DNA from: Cupriavidus sp. IDO
GTDB lineage: Bacteria > Pseudomonadota > Gammaproteobacteria > Burkholderiales > Burkholderiaceae
Direction: 5' to 3'
DNA: 64,000 nt
NCBI RefSeq assembly: GCF_000812465.1
Contig: NZ_JWMA01000063.1
Location: forward strand, 1-64,000
A model generated the notes under the pieces. It saw only the letters and a program-made list of their open reading frames with translations, ran no database searches and was not told the origin of the DNA. Shown piece after piece: positions 8,855 to 17,620 of this stretch (position 1 is its first letter; each line of letters opens with the position of its first letter). A program made the position numbers and the translations under genes.

Positions 8855-10249
8855 TTAATAGAGCCCGGTCAGGTAGTAGAAGGCAATCACGAAGAACACC
8901 GCCAGGGTCTTGATGCAGGTGACCGCGAAGATGTCGCCGTACGACTGGCGGTGCGTCAGTCCCGTCACCGCGAGCAGCGTGATCACGGCGCCGTTGTGCG
9001 GCAAGGTATCCATGCCGCCGCTGGCCATCGAGGCGATGCGGTGGAAGACCTCCAGGGGAATGCCGGCGGCATGCGCTGCCGCGATGAACTGGTCGGCCAT
9101 GGCGGCTAGCGCGATGCTCATGCCGCCGGAAGCCGAGCCGGTGATGCCGGCCAGCGCGGTAACCGTGATCGCTTCATTGACCAGCGGGTTCGGGACCGAC
9201 TTGAGCGCGTCGGCAATCACCAGGAAACCAGGCAGGCCGGCGATCACCGCGCCGAAGCCATACTCCGATGCGGTGTTCATCGAGGCCAGCAGCGAGCCGC
9301 CCACCGCCGCCTTGGAACCCTCGGCGAATTTTTGGCTCACCGGCCTGAAGGCCAACACCAGCACCGCCAGGATACCCACCAGCAGCGCGCCTTCAACTGC
9401 CCAGATGGCGGCCACCTTTGACACCTCGGTGCTGATCGGCTTGGCGGCACCAGCGAGCGTGAGCTCATGGGTCTTGCCATAAAAACGAGGGATCAGCTCG
9501 GTAAAGCCCTTGTTCAGCACGCCGACCAGGACAAGCGGGAGGATCGCGATCCAGGGATTTGCCAGCTTGCCGTGCTCGAACGCCTCGGGTTCGTTGCTAT
9601 GGCCTTCGCCATAGCCTTCGCCGCTGGCTGCGGCCTGGCGCCGGCGCCAGTTGAGGTAGGCCAGGCCCACCACCAGGATGAAGACCGTGCCGACGACTCC
9701 CAGCCAGGGCGCCGCCCAGGTGTTGGTATTGAAGAAGGTGGTCGGGATGATGTTCTGGATCTGCGGCGTTCCCGGCAGCGAGTCCATGGTGAAGGTGAAG
9801 GCGCCCAGCGCAATCGTACCGGGGATCAGCCGCTTGGGAATGCCGCCCTGGCGGAACATCTCGGCGGCGAACGGATAGACCGCGAACACTACGACGAACA
9901 GCGATACGCCGCCGTAGGTCAGCACCGCGCATACCACCACGATCGACAGCATCGCCCGCTCACGCCCCACCAGGGCGATCACCGACGACACGATGGATTT
10001 GGAGAAGCCGGACAGCTCGATCACTTTGCCGAACACCGCGCCCAGCAGGAAGACGGGAAAATAGAGCTTGACGAAGCCGACCATCTTGTCCATGAACACG
10101 CTGGTGAACATCGGCGGCACCAGGGTCGGGTCGGTCAGGAGCACCGCGCCGAGCGCGGCGACCGGCGCGAACAGGATGACGCTGAAGCCGCGGTAGGCGA
10201 CGAACATCAGAAAGAAGAGGGCGGCCAGGACGATCAGGAAGCTCAGCAC
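8855..10249 (-). CDS. GntP family permease
   Basis: A 464-residue inner-membrane carrier with about 12-14 helices. The GntP family imports gluconate or other hydroxy and keto acids; members beside CoA-transferase genes often carry hydroxybutyrate or similar short acids. Recognisable stretches are YGGVSLFVVVFAVYPFA, FTMDSLPGTPQIQNIIP, SASGGMSIALAAM and SGGMDTLPHNGAVITLL. I place the start at the GTG at 10249 because AAGGAG lies seven bases before it and the protein then begins directly with a membrane helix. A longer frame adds 22 unlikely residues. It sits 35 bases before the CoA-transferase gene. Confidence 0.9.
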   Translation of the reverse strand: MLSFLIVLAALFFLMFVAYRGFSVILFAPVAALGAVLLTDPTLVPPMFTSVFMDKMVGFVKLYFPVFLLGAVFGKVIELSGFSKSIVSSVIALVGRERAMLSIVVVCAVLTYGGVSLFVVVFAVYPFAAEMFRQGGIPKRLIPGTIALGAFTFTMDSLPGTPQIQNIIPTTFFNTNTWAAPWLGVVGTVFILVVGLAYLNWRRRQAAASGEGYGEGHSNEPEAFEHGKLANPWIAILPLVLVGVLNKGFTELIPRFYGKTHELTLAGAAKPISTEVSKVAAIWAVEGALLVGILAVLVLAFRPVSQKFAEGSKAAVGGSLLASMNTASEYGFGAVIAGLPGFLVIADALKSVPNPLVNEAITVTALAGITGSASGGMSIALAAMADQFIAAAHAAGIPLEVFHRIASMASGGMDTLPHNGAVITLLAVTGLTHRQSYGDIFAVTCIKTLAVFFVIAFYYLTGLY

Positions 10250-10292
10250 GTTGTTCTCCTTCTTGGTGAGCGGGCCGGCGCCCGTCATTGCG

Positions 10293-10760
10293 CTAGTAGG
10301 AGCCGCCAGTATCAATGGTCAGGTTGAGCACGTCATGCTCGAGATCCTTGATCAGGTGCTCGTCCTCGAGGATCAGTTCTTCCAGGACATCATTGTTGGA
10401 CAGCATGCCGATGACGCGCCGGGATTCGATGACGGGCAGATGCCGGATGCGCTTCGCGTGCATCAGTGCCAGGCATTGTTCGCAGGTGTGCGCGGGCGTG
10501 ACGTAGACCACCTGCGTGGTCATGATCTCCGAGACCCTGGTGTCGCCGGCATGGCGGCCGGCCAGCTCCACTTTGCGGGCATAGTCGCGCTGGGAGAGGA
10601 TGCCTGCCAGGTTGTCGCCCTGCATCACCAGCACGGTGCTGACGTCCTTGTCGGCCATAAGCCGCAGCGCCGTCAGTACCGAGTCATCGGGTCCGACCGA
10701 GATCACGTCGCGAGGTTTCTCGGACAAGATCTGGCGCGCCGTCTTTCGCTCTTTGTTCAT
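10293..10760 (-). CDS. CBS-domain pair protein
   Basis: A 155-residue soluble protein made of two CBS domains (about residues 10-65 and 75-135). CBS pairs bind adenosyl ligands such as AMP, ATP or SAM and act as energy sensors. Visible marks are DSVLTALRLMADKDVSTVLV, GILSQRDYAR and the second-domain LMHAKRIRHLPVIE. ATG 10760 follows a GGAGA box; a TTG one codon earlier is an alternative. It lies 43 bases upstream of the permease on the same strand and may tune uptake or CoA transfer to energy state, though that is inference. Confidence 0.88.
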   Translation of the reverse strand: MNKERKTARQILSEKPRDVISVGPDDSVLTALRLMADKDVSTVLVMQGDNLAGILSQRDYARKVELAGRHAGDTRVSEIMTTQVVYVTPAHTCEQCLALMHAKRIRHLPVIESRRVIGMLSNNDVLEELILEDEHLIKDLEHDVLNLTIDTGGSY

Positions 10761-10816
10761 CAATGACGTCTCCGGTAGAAGCAGGTCGTGCTACTGGCAG
10801 GACAAGAAACGCGAAG

Positions 10817-11395
10817 TCATGGCTTTCGCGCCCCGCCTCTTACCCGCTCGAGATATTTGCCAGAGACGACCTCGATTCGCACGGTGTCCCCTTCCTTGAT
10901 GAACTGCGGAACGAGAACTTCCATGCCATTCTCGAGCGTGGCAGTCTTGAAGGTAGAGGTTTCATGCTCGTGCAGGGCAGGCGGCGTGGACACGATGGTC
11001 AACTCGACCGCTTGGGGAAATGCGATGGTGACGGGCTCGCCCTCATGGAGCTGCACCGGGATCCGCATATTGGGCTGAAGAAACTTCTCATATGTGCCCA
11101 TGGTTTCCGAGGGCAAACTGATCTGTTCGAAGGTGTCGGGATTCATGAAGTAGAAGGCGACGCCATCCGTGTACAAGTACTCCATCACCTTGTGCTCGAG
11201 CACGACCTCTTCGAGCTTGTCGCCCGGGTGCAAGCGCAATGCCTTGACGTGACCGGTCTTCAGGCTCTTGAATTTGGCAAACACCGCGCTGCCTTGCTGG
11301 CCGCCGCCGGCGTGATACCCGGCGCTGGCAACAGTATGGAGCTCGCCTTCAAGCATGACGACCATGCCCGCCTTCAGTCCGGAAGCTTCTATCAT
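10817..11395 (-). CDS. Elongation factor P-like paralogue lacking the modifiable lysine
   Basis: A 192-residue protein with the three-domain EF-P architecture: KOW-like N-domain, then the oligonucleotide-binding middle and C-terminal domains (FMNPDTFEQ..., VPQFIKEGDTVRIEVVSGKYLERV). EF-P rescues ribosomes stalled at proline stretches using a modified Lys or Arg at the tip of the first domain. Here that loop reads AGGGQQGSAVF (residues 29-39) where E. coli has PGKGQAF, so no Lys or Arg is at the tip and three residues are inserted. ATG 11395 has GGAGA upstream. This is probably a paralogue of the true EF-P, closer to the YeiP or EF-P-like group; its function is not known to me. Confidence 0.85.
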   Translation of the reverse strand: MIEASGLKAGMVVMLEGELHTVASAGYHAGGGQQGSAVFAKFKSLKTGHVKALRLHPGDKLEEVVLEHKVMEYLYTDGVAFYFMNPDTFEQISLPSETMGTYEKFLQPNMRIPVQLHEGEPVTIAFPQAVELTIVSTPPALHEHETSTFKTATLENGMEVLVPQFIKEGDTVRIEVVSGKYLERVRGGARKP

Positions 11396-11665
11396 TCGCT
11401 TGTCTCCGCCCAGTCGGCAAGACGACGCATTCAGCCTAGCACTGCAGCGGGCCTTCAACAACCGGCCCGGCCGCCGACTCGAGGCAGGCGCAGGCAGCGG
11501 CGACGCAAGATCCGCTGGCTGAGCTGCGCAAGGCGTATGCAATGCTGCTCCGCGCAGCGAATCCATCCGGCAAGCTCAAGAAGGACCGGATAGCAAAGAA
11601 GTGGCTAACCGCGCACCCGTTCTCCCTGCTAACTAGGGCTGCCTCCTGGTTAGCCTGCTCATTCA

Positions 11666-11697
11666 GTCAGCCCGATGGGGCGTCCCATCGGGCTGAC
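11666..11697 (-). terminator. Perfect 14-bp hairpin after the aminotransferase gene
   Basis: A 14-bp perfect stem (11666-11679 with 11684-11697) and four-base loop lie eight bases past the stop of the aminotransferase gene. No T-run follows on the minus strand, so it may protect the 3' end or act as a weak terminator. Confidence 0.6.
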
Positions 11698-11705
11698 CGG
11701 ACGCA

Positions 11706-12803
11706 TCAGACCAGGCGATCCAGCCAGCCATGCGGATCGGCGGCGCGGCCTTGCTGGAGGTCCAGCAGGGCTGCCTTCAGGCGGGCCGTCAGCGCGCCGG
11801 TCCCGCCGTCCGCGATCGTGAAGTTGTGCTGGCGTCCTTTCACCGTGCCGATCGGCGTGACGACGGCCGCGGTGCCGCAGGCAAACGCTTCGCGCAAGCG
11901 CCCGCTGGTGGCGTCGGCCTGCCACTGGTCGATCGAGTAGGGCTCTTCGCGCACCGTCAGACCCATGTCCCGGGCCAGGATGATGATGGAGTCGCGCGTA
12001 ATGCCCGGCAGGATCGTGCCGGTCAGCGGCGGGGTCTGCAGCGAACCATCCTCGAATACGAAGAACACGTTCATGCCGCCGAGTTCTTCCACCCAACGCC
12101 GTTCCACGGCGTCGAGGAAGACCACCTGGTCGCAGCCCTCGCGGATCGCTTCGGCCTGCGCGGCCAGGCTCGCGGCATAGTTGCCGCCGCATTTGGCATC
12201 GCCGGTGCCGCCGGGCGCCGCCCGCGTGTACTGATCGGAAACCCAAAGCGTGACGGCGCGCGCGCCGCCCTTGAAATAGGAGCCCACCGGCGACGCGATG
12301 ACGCAGTAGGTGTACTCGGACGACGGCTTCATGCCCAGCACCGCTTCGGTGGCGATCATGAACGGCCTGAGATAGAGTGCCGCGCCTTCCGCCGCGGGAA
12401 TCCAGTTCCGGTCCACGCGTACCAGTTCGCGCACCGATTCGAGGAAGAGCGCTTCGGGCAGCGGCGGCATCGCCAGGCGGGTGGCGGAGTTCTGGAAGCG
12501 CCGTGCATTCGCGCCCGGCCGGAACAAGGCGGCGGCGCCGTCAGGCTGCCGGTAGGCCTTCATTCCCTCGAAGATCTCCTGGGCGTAGTGCAGCACCAGC
12601 GTGGCGGGATCGAACTGGAAGGCGCCGCGGGGACCGATCCTGGCGTCATGCCAGCCAAGCGCTTCCGTGTAATGGATGGTGGCCATGTGGTCGCTGAAGA
12701 CGCGGCCGAAAACGGGGTCCTGAAGCAGACGTTCGCGTTCAGCGGCTGCCACCGGGTTTGCATGGGGTTCGACCGAAATAGTCGAAACAACGTTGTTGTT
12801 CAT
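11706..12803 (-). CDS. ilvE: Branched-chain amino acid aminotransferase
   Basis: A 365-residue PLP enzyme of fold type IV. It interconverts Leu, Ile and Val with their 2-oxo acids using glutamate/2-oxoglutarate, the last step of branched-chain synthesis and first of breakdown. Length and motifs match the long (type II, eukaryote-like) form: the EIFEGMKAYR segment, the PLP lysine Lys204 in GDAKCGGNYA, the EELGGMNVFFV strand and the LTGTILPGITRDS loop. ATG start with GGAG five bases upstream. It stands as a single gene followed by a hairpin. The function is well supported; whether it is the main housekeeping copy cannot be judged here. Confidence 0.94.
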   Translation of the reverse strand: MNNNVVSTISVEPHANPVAAAERERLLQDPVFGRVFSDHMATIHYTEALGWHDARIGPRGAFQFDPATLVLHYAQEIFEGMKAYRQPDGAAALFRPGANARRFQNSATRLAMPPLPEALFLESVRELVRVDRNWIPAAEGAALYLRPFMIATEAVLGMKPSSEYTYCVIASPVGSYFKGGARAVTLWVSDQYTRAAPGGTGDAKCGGNYAASLAAQAEAIREGCDQVVFLDAVERRWVEELGGMNVFFVFEDGSLQTPPLTGTILPGITRDSIIILARDMGLTVREEPYSIDQWQADATSGRLREAFACGTAAVVTPIGTVKGRQHNFTIADGGTGALTARLKAALLDLQQGRAADPHGWLDRLV

Positions 12804-12934
12804 GCCTGCTCCATGATTGACGGTTGACGGGGAAGATGCGATTGCCCCGTTATTTTGGCCGGGAACCGGGAAATCTGGTCGCGCGCGTCTTCATATCGGC
12901 GCTGGCGGGCAACTCTCTTTGGGTCGCGCTGCAA

Positions 12935-13195
12935 TCACCACAACCGGGAGATAAGCCGCGCGAGCCAACCGCGCAGCTCATCTGCGCGAATGTCTTGAAA
13001 CTTACCGCAGAGTACCAGGGCGAGATCCGACTGGACCGTCCCAAGCATGGCTGCAGCGTCGGCCAAGGTGATGCCTGCGGCTCTTATGCATACCGCAATG
13101 TCCTTCACGATTTCCACCTTGAGCGGAATTTCCTCGGCGTCCGCGAAGCCAAGCTGCGCGTAGACATTGGTTTCCCCATACTCAAATCGAAACAT
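12935..13195 (-). CDS. XRE-type helix-turn-helix protein, HigA/antitoxin-like, no toxin partner
   Basis: An 86-residue protein similar in pattern to the small XRE antitoxin group: an N-terminal FADAEEIPLKVEIVK helix, then a helix-turn-helix in which GITLADAAAMLGTVQSDLA supplies the recognition region, then a short C-terminal helix (RADELRGWLARL). Related proteins pair with a HigB-like toxin encoded just upstream, but no toxin frame is visible in the 350 bases before it. The ribosome binding site AGGAGG is perfect and decides the ATG start. It could be a solitary regulator or a relic of a toxin-antitoxin pair. Confidence 0.75.
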   Translation of the reverse strand: MFRFEYGETNVYAQLGFADAEEIPLKVEIVKDIAVCIRAAGITLADAAAMLGTVQSDLALVLCGKFQDIRADELRGWLARLISRLW

Positions 13196-13549
13196 GTGGA
13201 CCTCCTGTCTTGTTGTTCTTGAACATGGCCTTCGAGCGTCGATGCGCCAATATGGTGCCGGCAGAGGGCAGGATTATTGGTGCATACATTCGATAAGACA
13301 ATCGGGGAAACACTAAGCCCCCTGGCCAAAGCGATTTCATCACCTCGTCACAAGGACAAGGGACCGGAGGCAGCCAATCTGTTGGGGCATCTATCCAGTG
13401 TTAAAGCCGGAGACACAGGCAGCGAACATTGTCCACTCGAAACAGGTGTAATCGTTTGTTAATGTCGCGCCCCGCAGCCCTCTTTTGACAACAGATGCGT
13501 CCTTTTGCTTTGGTACGATCCCGCTCTTTCCGCCAAGCGTCCCGCCACC
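13196..13549. other. Non-coding divergent region; possible promoter for the PBP gene
   Basis: About 350 bases between the divergent XRE and PBP genes without a supported gene. TTGACA at 13485-13490 and an extended -10-like TGGTACGAT at 13511-13519 are visible, but the spacing (23 bases) is too long for one normal promoter, so they may belong to different signals. Confidence 0.3.
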
Positions 13550-15760
13550 GTGAATCGCCGCTATGTATCGTTGTTTCGTGAGTATTGCGCACGGCGGCTT
13601 ATCCGCGTCCAACCGCTGGCGGCTGCCAGCATCGCGATAGCCAGACGCGTTTTTAACGGCGCGCTGCGCCGCCTTGGCCACCCGACGCGACGCGGCATCA
13701 TGCTGACGCTCGCCGCAGTGCCGGCGCTGTTTCTGCTGTACGTGCTTGCGCTCGTGCCATTTACGCCGGGCATCGGCGACATCCGCAAAGCCCGCATCGA
13801 TCGGCCAGCGCTGATCGTGTCGGCCGACGGCAGAGTGGTCGACGAATTCAAACCGGTCAATCGCGAATGGGTCTCGCTGGGGCAGATCTCGCCACACATG
13901 GTGGCTGCGTTGATTGCAACCGAAGATCGCCGCTTCTACGAGCATCACGGCATCGACTGGCTGCGTACCGCCTCGGCCGCGCTGCATACGTTCTCCGGCG
14001 AACGACAGGGGGGCTCGACGATTACGCAGCAGCTCGCGCGCAACCTGTATCCCGACGAAATCGGCCGCGCGCCGACCCTCGCACGCAAACTCAGGGAAGC
14101 GATCACGGCGCTCAAGATCGAAGCCGTGTACAGCAAGGATCAGATCCTTGAGACGTACCTGAACAATGTGCCATTCCTGTACAACGCCTACGGCGTGGAA
14201 ATGGCCGCGCGCACCTACTTCGGCAAATCGGCCCGTCAGCTCGACATCCTCGAAAGCGCGACACTCGTCGGCATGCTGAAGGCCAACAGCACCTACAACC
14301 CTGTGCTCAATCCCGAGCGCGCATTGCAGCGGCGCAACACAGTACTCGGGCAGATGAACAAGTACGGGAAGCTCAAGCCCGATGCTTACAACTGGTTGAC
14401 GCGACAACCACTCAACGTCGATTTCGCGTTGCAGACCGCGCCGCGAAGCGCGGCGCCGCATTTTTCCGCGCAACTGCGCAGGTGGCTGATCGCATGGGCC
14501 GAGCGCAACGGCTACAACATCTACGCCGACGGGCTTGTCGTGCGCACGACGATAGATTCCCGTCTGCAGGCGATGGCGACGCAGGCGATGGACTGGCAGA
14601 CGAACCAGTTGCAATGGATCGCGAACGGGGCATGGAACGAACGCACGGGCTGTTGGCCGGGCAACGACCTGTTCCGGGCATTTGTCCGGCAAACGCCTGA
14701 CTATCGCGCCGCACGCGATGTTGGCCAATCGGATCAGGCGGCGCTCAGGAAGCTCGGCACGAACCCAACGTTCGTCCGCGCACTCTGCCGGAGCAAGACT
14801 CAGGTCCAGGCGGGTTTCGTCGCGATCGATCCGCGCAACGGAGATATCAAGGCATGGGTCGGCAGTCGCGATTTCGGCGAGGCACCGTTCGATCACGTGC
14901 AGCAGGCCCGACGTCAGCCGGGCTCGACATTCAAGCCATTCGTCTACGGCGCGGCGTTCGCGGACGGCGCGCGGCCGAGCGATACGATCGTAGACCGGAA
15001 TGTTGCCATTCCATTGACCGGGCAAGCGATCTGGCGGCCTACCGACGCGGACCCGCCCACCGACCGGCCGATGACGCTGCGTGACGCGCTAGCGTATTCG
15101 CGCAACCGCGTTACCGCTCAGCTCATGCAAAAGGAGCGACCCGAGAAGGTCGCACGGCTCGCGCGGGCGATGGGCGTGCGCGACAGTCCACTCGAAGCGG
15201 TGCCGTCGCTCGCGCTCGGCACGAGCCCGGTCACGCTCAAGGAAATGGTATCGGCGTATAGCACGATCGCGAACCGCGGCGCCTATGTTGAACCACGCAT
15301 GGTCACCCGCATCGAGGATCACGACGGCAAGGTGCTCGCCGAATTTGCGAGCGCATCGCCGGAACAGGCATTGCCCGCCGGCGCGGCGCAAACGCTCGTC
15401 GATGTGATGCGCGACGTCGTTATCCGGGGCACCGGCGCAGGCATCCGGACGCGCTTCGGGATTCGCGCCGACGTGGCCGGCAAGACGGGCACGACGCAGG
15501 ACAACGCGGATGGCTGGTTCATCCTGATGCATCCACAACTGGTCGCGGGCGCTTGGGTGGGTTTTGACGATGGACGTGTGACGCTCGGCAACTACTGGGG
15601 CCAGGGCGCGCAAAGCGCCCTGCCGATGGTGGGCGCGTTCTACGATATGGCGCTGCGTGCGCGGGTTATCGATCCGGATGCGCGGTTCAGCCCCGAGACC
15701 CGGGCTCCTCGCAAGGTCCATGCGCAACAGCATCGGCACTTCCTGTTCTGGAGGTACTGA
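13550..15760 (+). CDS. Class A penicillin-binding protein (PBP1-type)
   Basis: A 736-residue bifunctional murein synthase anchored in the inner membrane. A basic cytoplasmic tail is followed by one membrane helix (about 51-70), the glycosyltransferase-51 domain with catalytic Glu125 in ATEDRRFYEHHGID and the GGSTITQQLARN motif, and a transpeptidase domain with the serine Ser459 in STFK, S517-R-N519 and K645-T-G. All catalytic motifs are intact. GTG 13550 is preferred because the protein then starts with the charged tail; a TTG at 13505 would add 15 residues. It lacks the OB-fold length of the main PBP1a, so it is likely an accessory copy. Next comes an unrelated hydrolase. Confidence 0.92.
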   Translation: MNRRYVSLFREYCARRLIRVQPLAAASIAIARRVFNGALRRLGHPTRRGIMLTLAAVPALFLLYVLALVPFTPGIGDIRKARIDRPALIVSADGRVVDEFKPVNREWVSLGQISPHMVAALIATEDRRFYEHHGIDWLRTASAALHTFSGERQGGSTITQQLARNLYPDEIGRAPTLARKLREAITALKIEAVYSKDQILETYLNNVPFLYNAYGVEMAARTYFGKSARQLDILESATLVGMLKANSTYNPVLNPERALQRRNTVLGQMNKYGKLKPDAYNWLTRQPLNVDFALQTAPRSAAPHFSAQLRRWLIAWAERNGYNIYADGLVVRTTIDSRLQAMATQAMDWQTNQLQWIANGAWNERTGCWPGNDLFRAFVRQTPDYRAARDVGQSDQAALRKLGTNPTFVRALCRSKTQVQAGFVAIDPRNGDIKAWVGSRDFGEAPFDHVQQARRQPGSTFKPFVYGAAFADGARPSDTIVDRNVAIPLTGQAIWRPTDADPPTDRPMTLRDALAYSRNRVTAQLMQKERPEKVARLARAMGVRDSPLEAVPSLALGTSPVTLKEMVSAYSTIANRGAYVEPRMVTRIEDHDGKVLAEFASASPEQALPAGAAQTLVDVMRDVVIRGTGAGIRTRFGIRADVAGKTGTTQDNADGWFILMHPQLVAGAWVGFDDGRVTLGNYWGQGAQSALPMVGAFYDMALRARVIDPDARFSPETRAPRKVHAQQHRHFLFWRY

Positions 15761-15901
15761 TGTCGTCGCTGGCGGGCGCGACATTCGCCGTGCAGCCAGT
15801 GGCAATCCGTTCACCATTCGCTGATACGGCGGTCAGCGTGACATGCCGCGTGTGGGAGCGACAGCCTGTACCATCCGGGGAAAATCGTTTGGGCGAGGGC
15901 T

Positions 15902-16573
15902 ATGGCTGCGCATACTGTAACTGAGCGGGTTCTGATACCGGGTGAAGCGGGCAATATCGAAATCCTGGTCGATACGCCCCGGTCTCCGCCTTGCGGCATC
16001 GCCGTCATCGCTCACCCGCATCCGTTGCAAGGCGGGTCGGCCGGGCACAAGGTGCCTCACGTGCTCGCGAAGACGCTCGTTGCGAGAGGCTATCTGGCGG
16101 CACGCCCGAATTTTCGGGGCGTGGGCGCTTCCGAAGGCGAACACGATGCGGGGAACGGAGAGACCGTGGACACGGTTGCCGTGGTGAGCCACATGCGTCA
16201 GGCGTACCCCGGATTGCCGCTGGTCCTTGCGGGCTTTTCCTTTGGTGCATTCGTCATGGCGCGCGCGGCGCAGAGCCTTCGCGCCAGCGGTGTCGAATGC
16301 CCGCACCTCATTCTTGCGGGCACGCCATGGGGCACCGTTGAAGCGCAGCGGTCTTACGAAACCCCGCCTGTTCCGTCAACCACGCTGGCGATTCATGGTG
16401 AGAAGGACGAGCGCGTGACGCTCGCTGCCGTGTTCGATTGGGCCAGGCCACAGGGTTTGCCGGTTGTCGTCGTGCCTGACGCCAACCACTTCTTCACGGG
16501 AAAGCTTGGCGCCCTGGAGCGCGTGGTCGGGGCCTACCTGGACCATCTGCCGGACCCGGTGGCAGCTGCATAG
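15902..16573 (+). CDS. Alpha/beta hydrolase (dienelactone hydrolase/CocE-like small type)
   Basis: A 223-residue serine hydrolase. Visible are the oxyanion strand AHPHPLQGGS, the RPNFRGVGASEG loop, the nucleophile elbow GFSFGA (Ser about 114), a likely acid near GEKDERV and the catalytic His in DANHFFTGK close to the C-terminus. No signal peptide, so cytosolic. This subgroup is widespread in proteobacteria and mostly uncharacterised. ATG preceded by GAGGG. It is a stand-alone gene between the PBP and the reductase. Confidence 0.87.
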   Translation: MAAHTVTERVLIPGEAGNIEILVDTPRSPPCGIAVIAHPHPLQGGSAGHKVPHVLAKTLVARGYLAARPNFRGVGASEGEHDAGNGETVDTVAVVSHMRQAYPGLPLVLAGFSFGAFVMARAAQSLRASGVECPHLILAGTPWGTVEAQRSYETPPVPSTTLAIHGEKDERVTLAAVFDWARPQGLPVVVVPDANHFFTGKLGALERVVGAYLDHLPDPVAAA

Positions 16574-16757
16574 GGAGGCCGTGAGCCCCGGGGCGCAGCC
16601 CACCGATGCCGGATGCCGCGCGTTTCAGTCATCCGGTACCTGCCGCGCGGCGCCGGAGTGCAGTGCCCGGCGCCAGATGCCGCCATCCACGGATAACGCC
16701 GGCATGCGTTAAGATCCTGTGTTTCCAGCCACCTTTGGCGCAGTCCGGTGTTACGCC

Positions 16758-17528
16758 ATGAGTAATCTAAACCAGCAATCCATTCTTTCCGTCCATCACT
16801 GGACCGACACGCTTTTCAGCTTCACCTGCACGCGCGATCCTGGCTTCCGCTTCGAGAATGGCCAGTTCGCGATGGTCGGGCTGGAAGTGAATGGCCGTCC
16901 GCTCCTGCGCGCATACAGCATCGCCAGCGCCAACTACGAGGAAACGCTGGAGTTCTTCAGCATCAAGGTGCCCGATGGCCCGCTGACGTCGCGCCTGCAG
17001 CACCTGCGCGAGGGCGACCAGATCTACGTCGGCAAGAAGCCGACCGGCACGCTGCTGGTGGACAACCTGCTGCCCGGCAAGACGCTGTGGCTGCTGGCCA
17101 CCGGCACCGGCCTGGCACCGTTCCTGTCGATCATCCGCGACCCGGACGTCTACGAGCGCTACGACAGGGTCGTGCTGACGCACACCTGCCGCTTCGTGGA
17201 AGAACTGGCCTACCGCGAGCTGATCCAGGAACACCTGCCGCAGCACGAACACCTGGGCGAACTGGTGCGCGAGAAGCTCGTGTACTTCCCGACCGTGACC
17301 CGCGAAGAATTCGACAACCGCGGCCGCATCACCGACCTGATCGCCTCCGGCGAGCTGTTCGAGCGCCTGGACGTGGAGCCGTTCTCGCTCGAGAACGACC
17401 GCATCATGCTGTGCGGCAGCCCCGACATGCTCAAGGACGTCCGCGCGATCCTGGAAGAGCGCGGCTTCACCGAGGGCAATATGAGCCACCCCGGCCATTT
17501 CGTGCTGGAAAAGGCATTTGTCGGCTAA
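16758..17528 (+). CDS. fpr: Ferredoxin/flavodoxin-NADP reductase
   Basis: A 256-residue FAD enzyme that passes electrons between NADPH and ferredoxin or flavodoxin, with roles in redox balance and iron-sulfur repair. The FAD-binding RAYSIAS motif and the GPLTSRLQ segment lie in the N-terminal barrel; GTGLAPFLSIIRD and the CGSPDML stretch mark the NADP domain, and the C-terminus ends in VLEKAFVG, typical of the bacterial Fpr subclass. Length equals the usual 257 residues when the ATG at 16758 is used; an earlier frame start at 16719 adds non-homologous residues. A hairpin follows the stop, so it is likely monocistronic. Confidence 0.94.
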   Translation: MSNLNQQSILSVHHWTDTLFSFTCTRDPGFRFENGQFAMVGLEVNGRPLLRAYSIASANYEETLEFFSIKVPDGPLTSRLQHLREGDQIYVGKKPTGTLLVDNLLPGKTLWLLATGTGLAPFLSIIRDPDVYERYDRVVLTHTCRFVEELAYRELIQEHLPQHEHLGELVREKLVYFPTVTREEFDNRGRITDLIASGELFERLDVEPFSLENDRIMLCGSPDMLKDVRAILEERGFTEGNMSHPGHFVLEKAFVG

Positions 17529-17537
17529 GCCGGCAGG

Positions 17538-17557
17538 ATGGCCGGATTTCCGGCCAT
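17538..17557 (+). terminator. Hairpin terminator after fpr
   Basis: A perfect 9-bp stem (17538-17546 with 17549-17557), two-base loop, then TTTC, ten bases after the fpr stop. A second imperfect inverted repeat follows at about 17563-17589, before the convergent methyltransferase gene. Confidence 0.55.
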
Positions 17558-17620
17558 TTCAAATCCGGCATCCAAAGTGATGCCGGGATAACGGACAGCC
17601 CACCAGGCCCAGGCGGTTTT

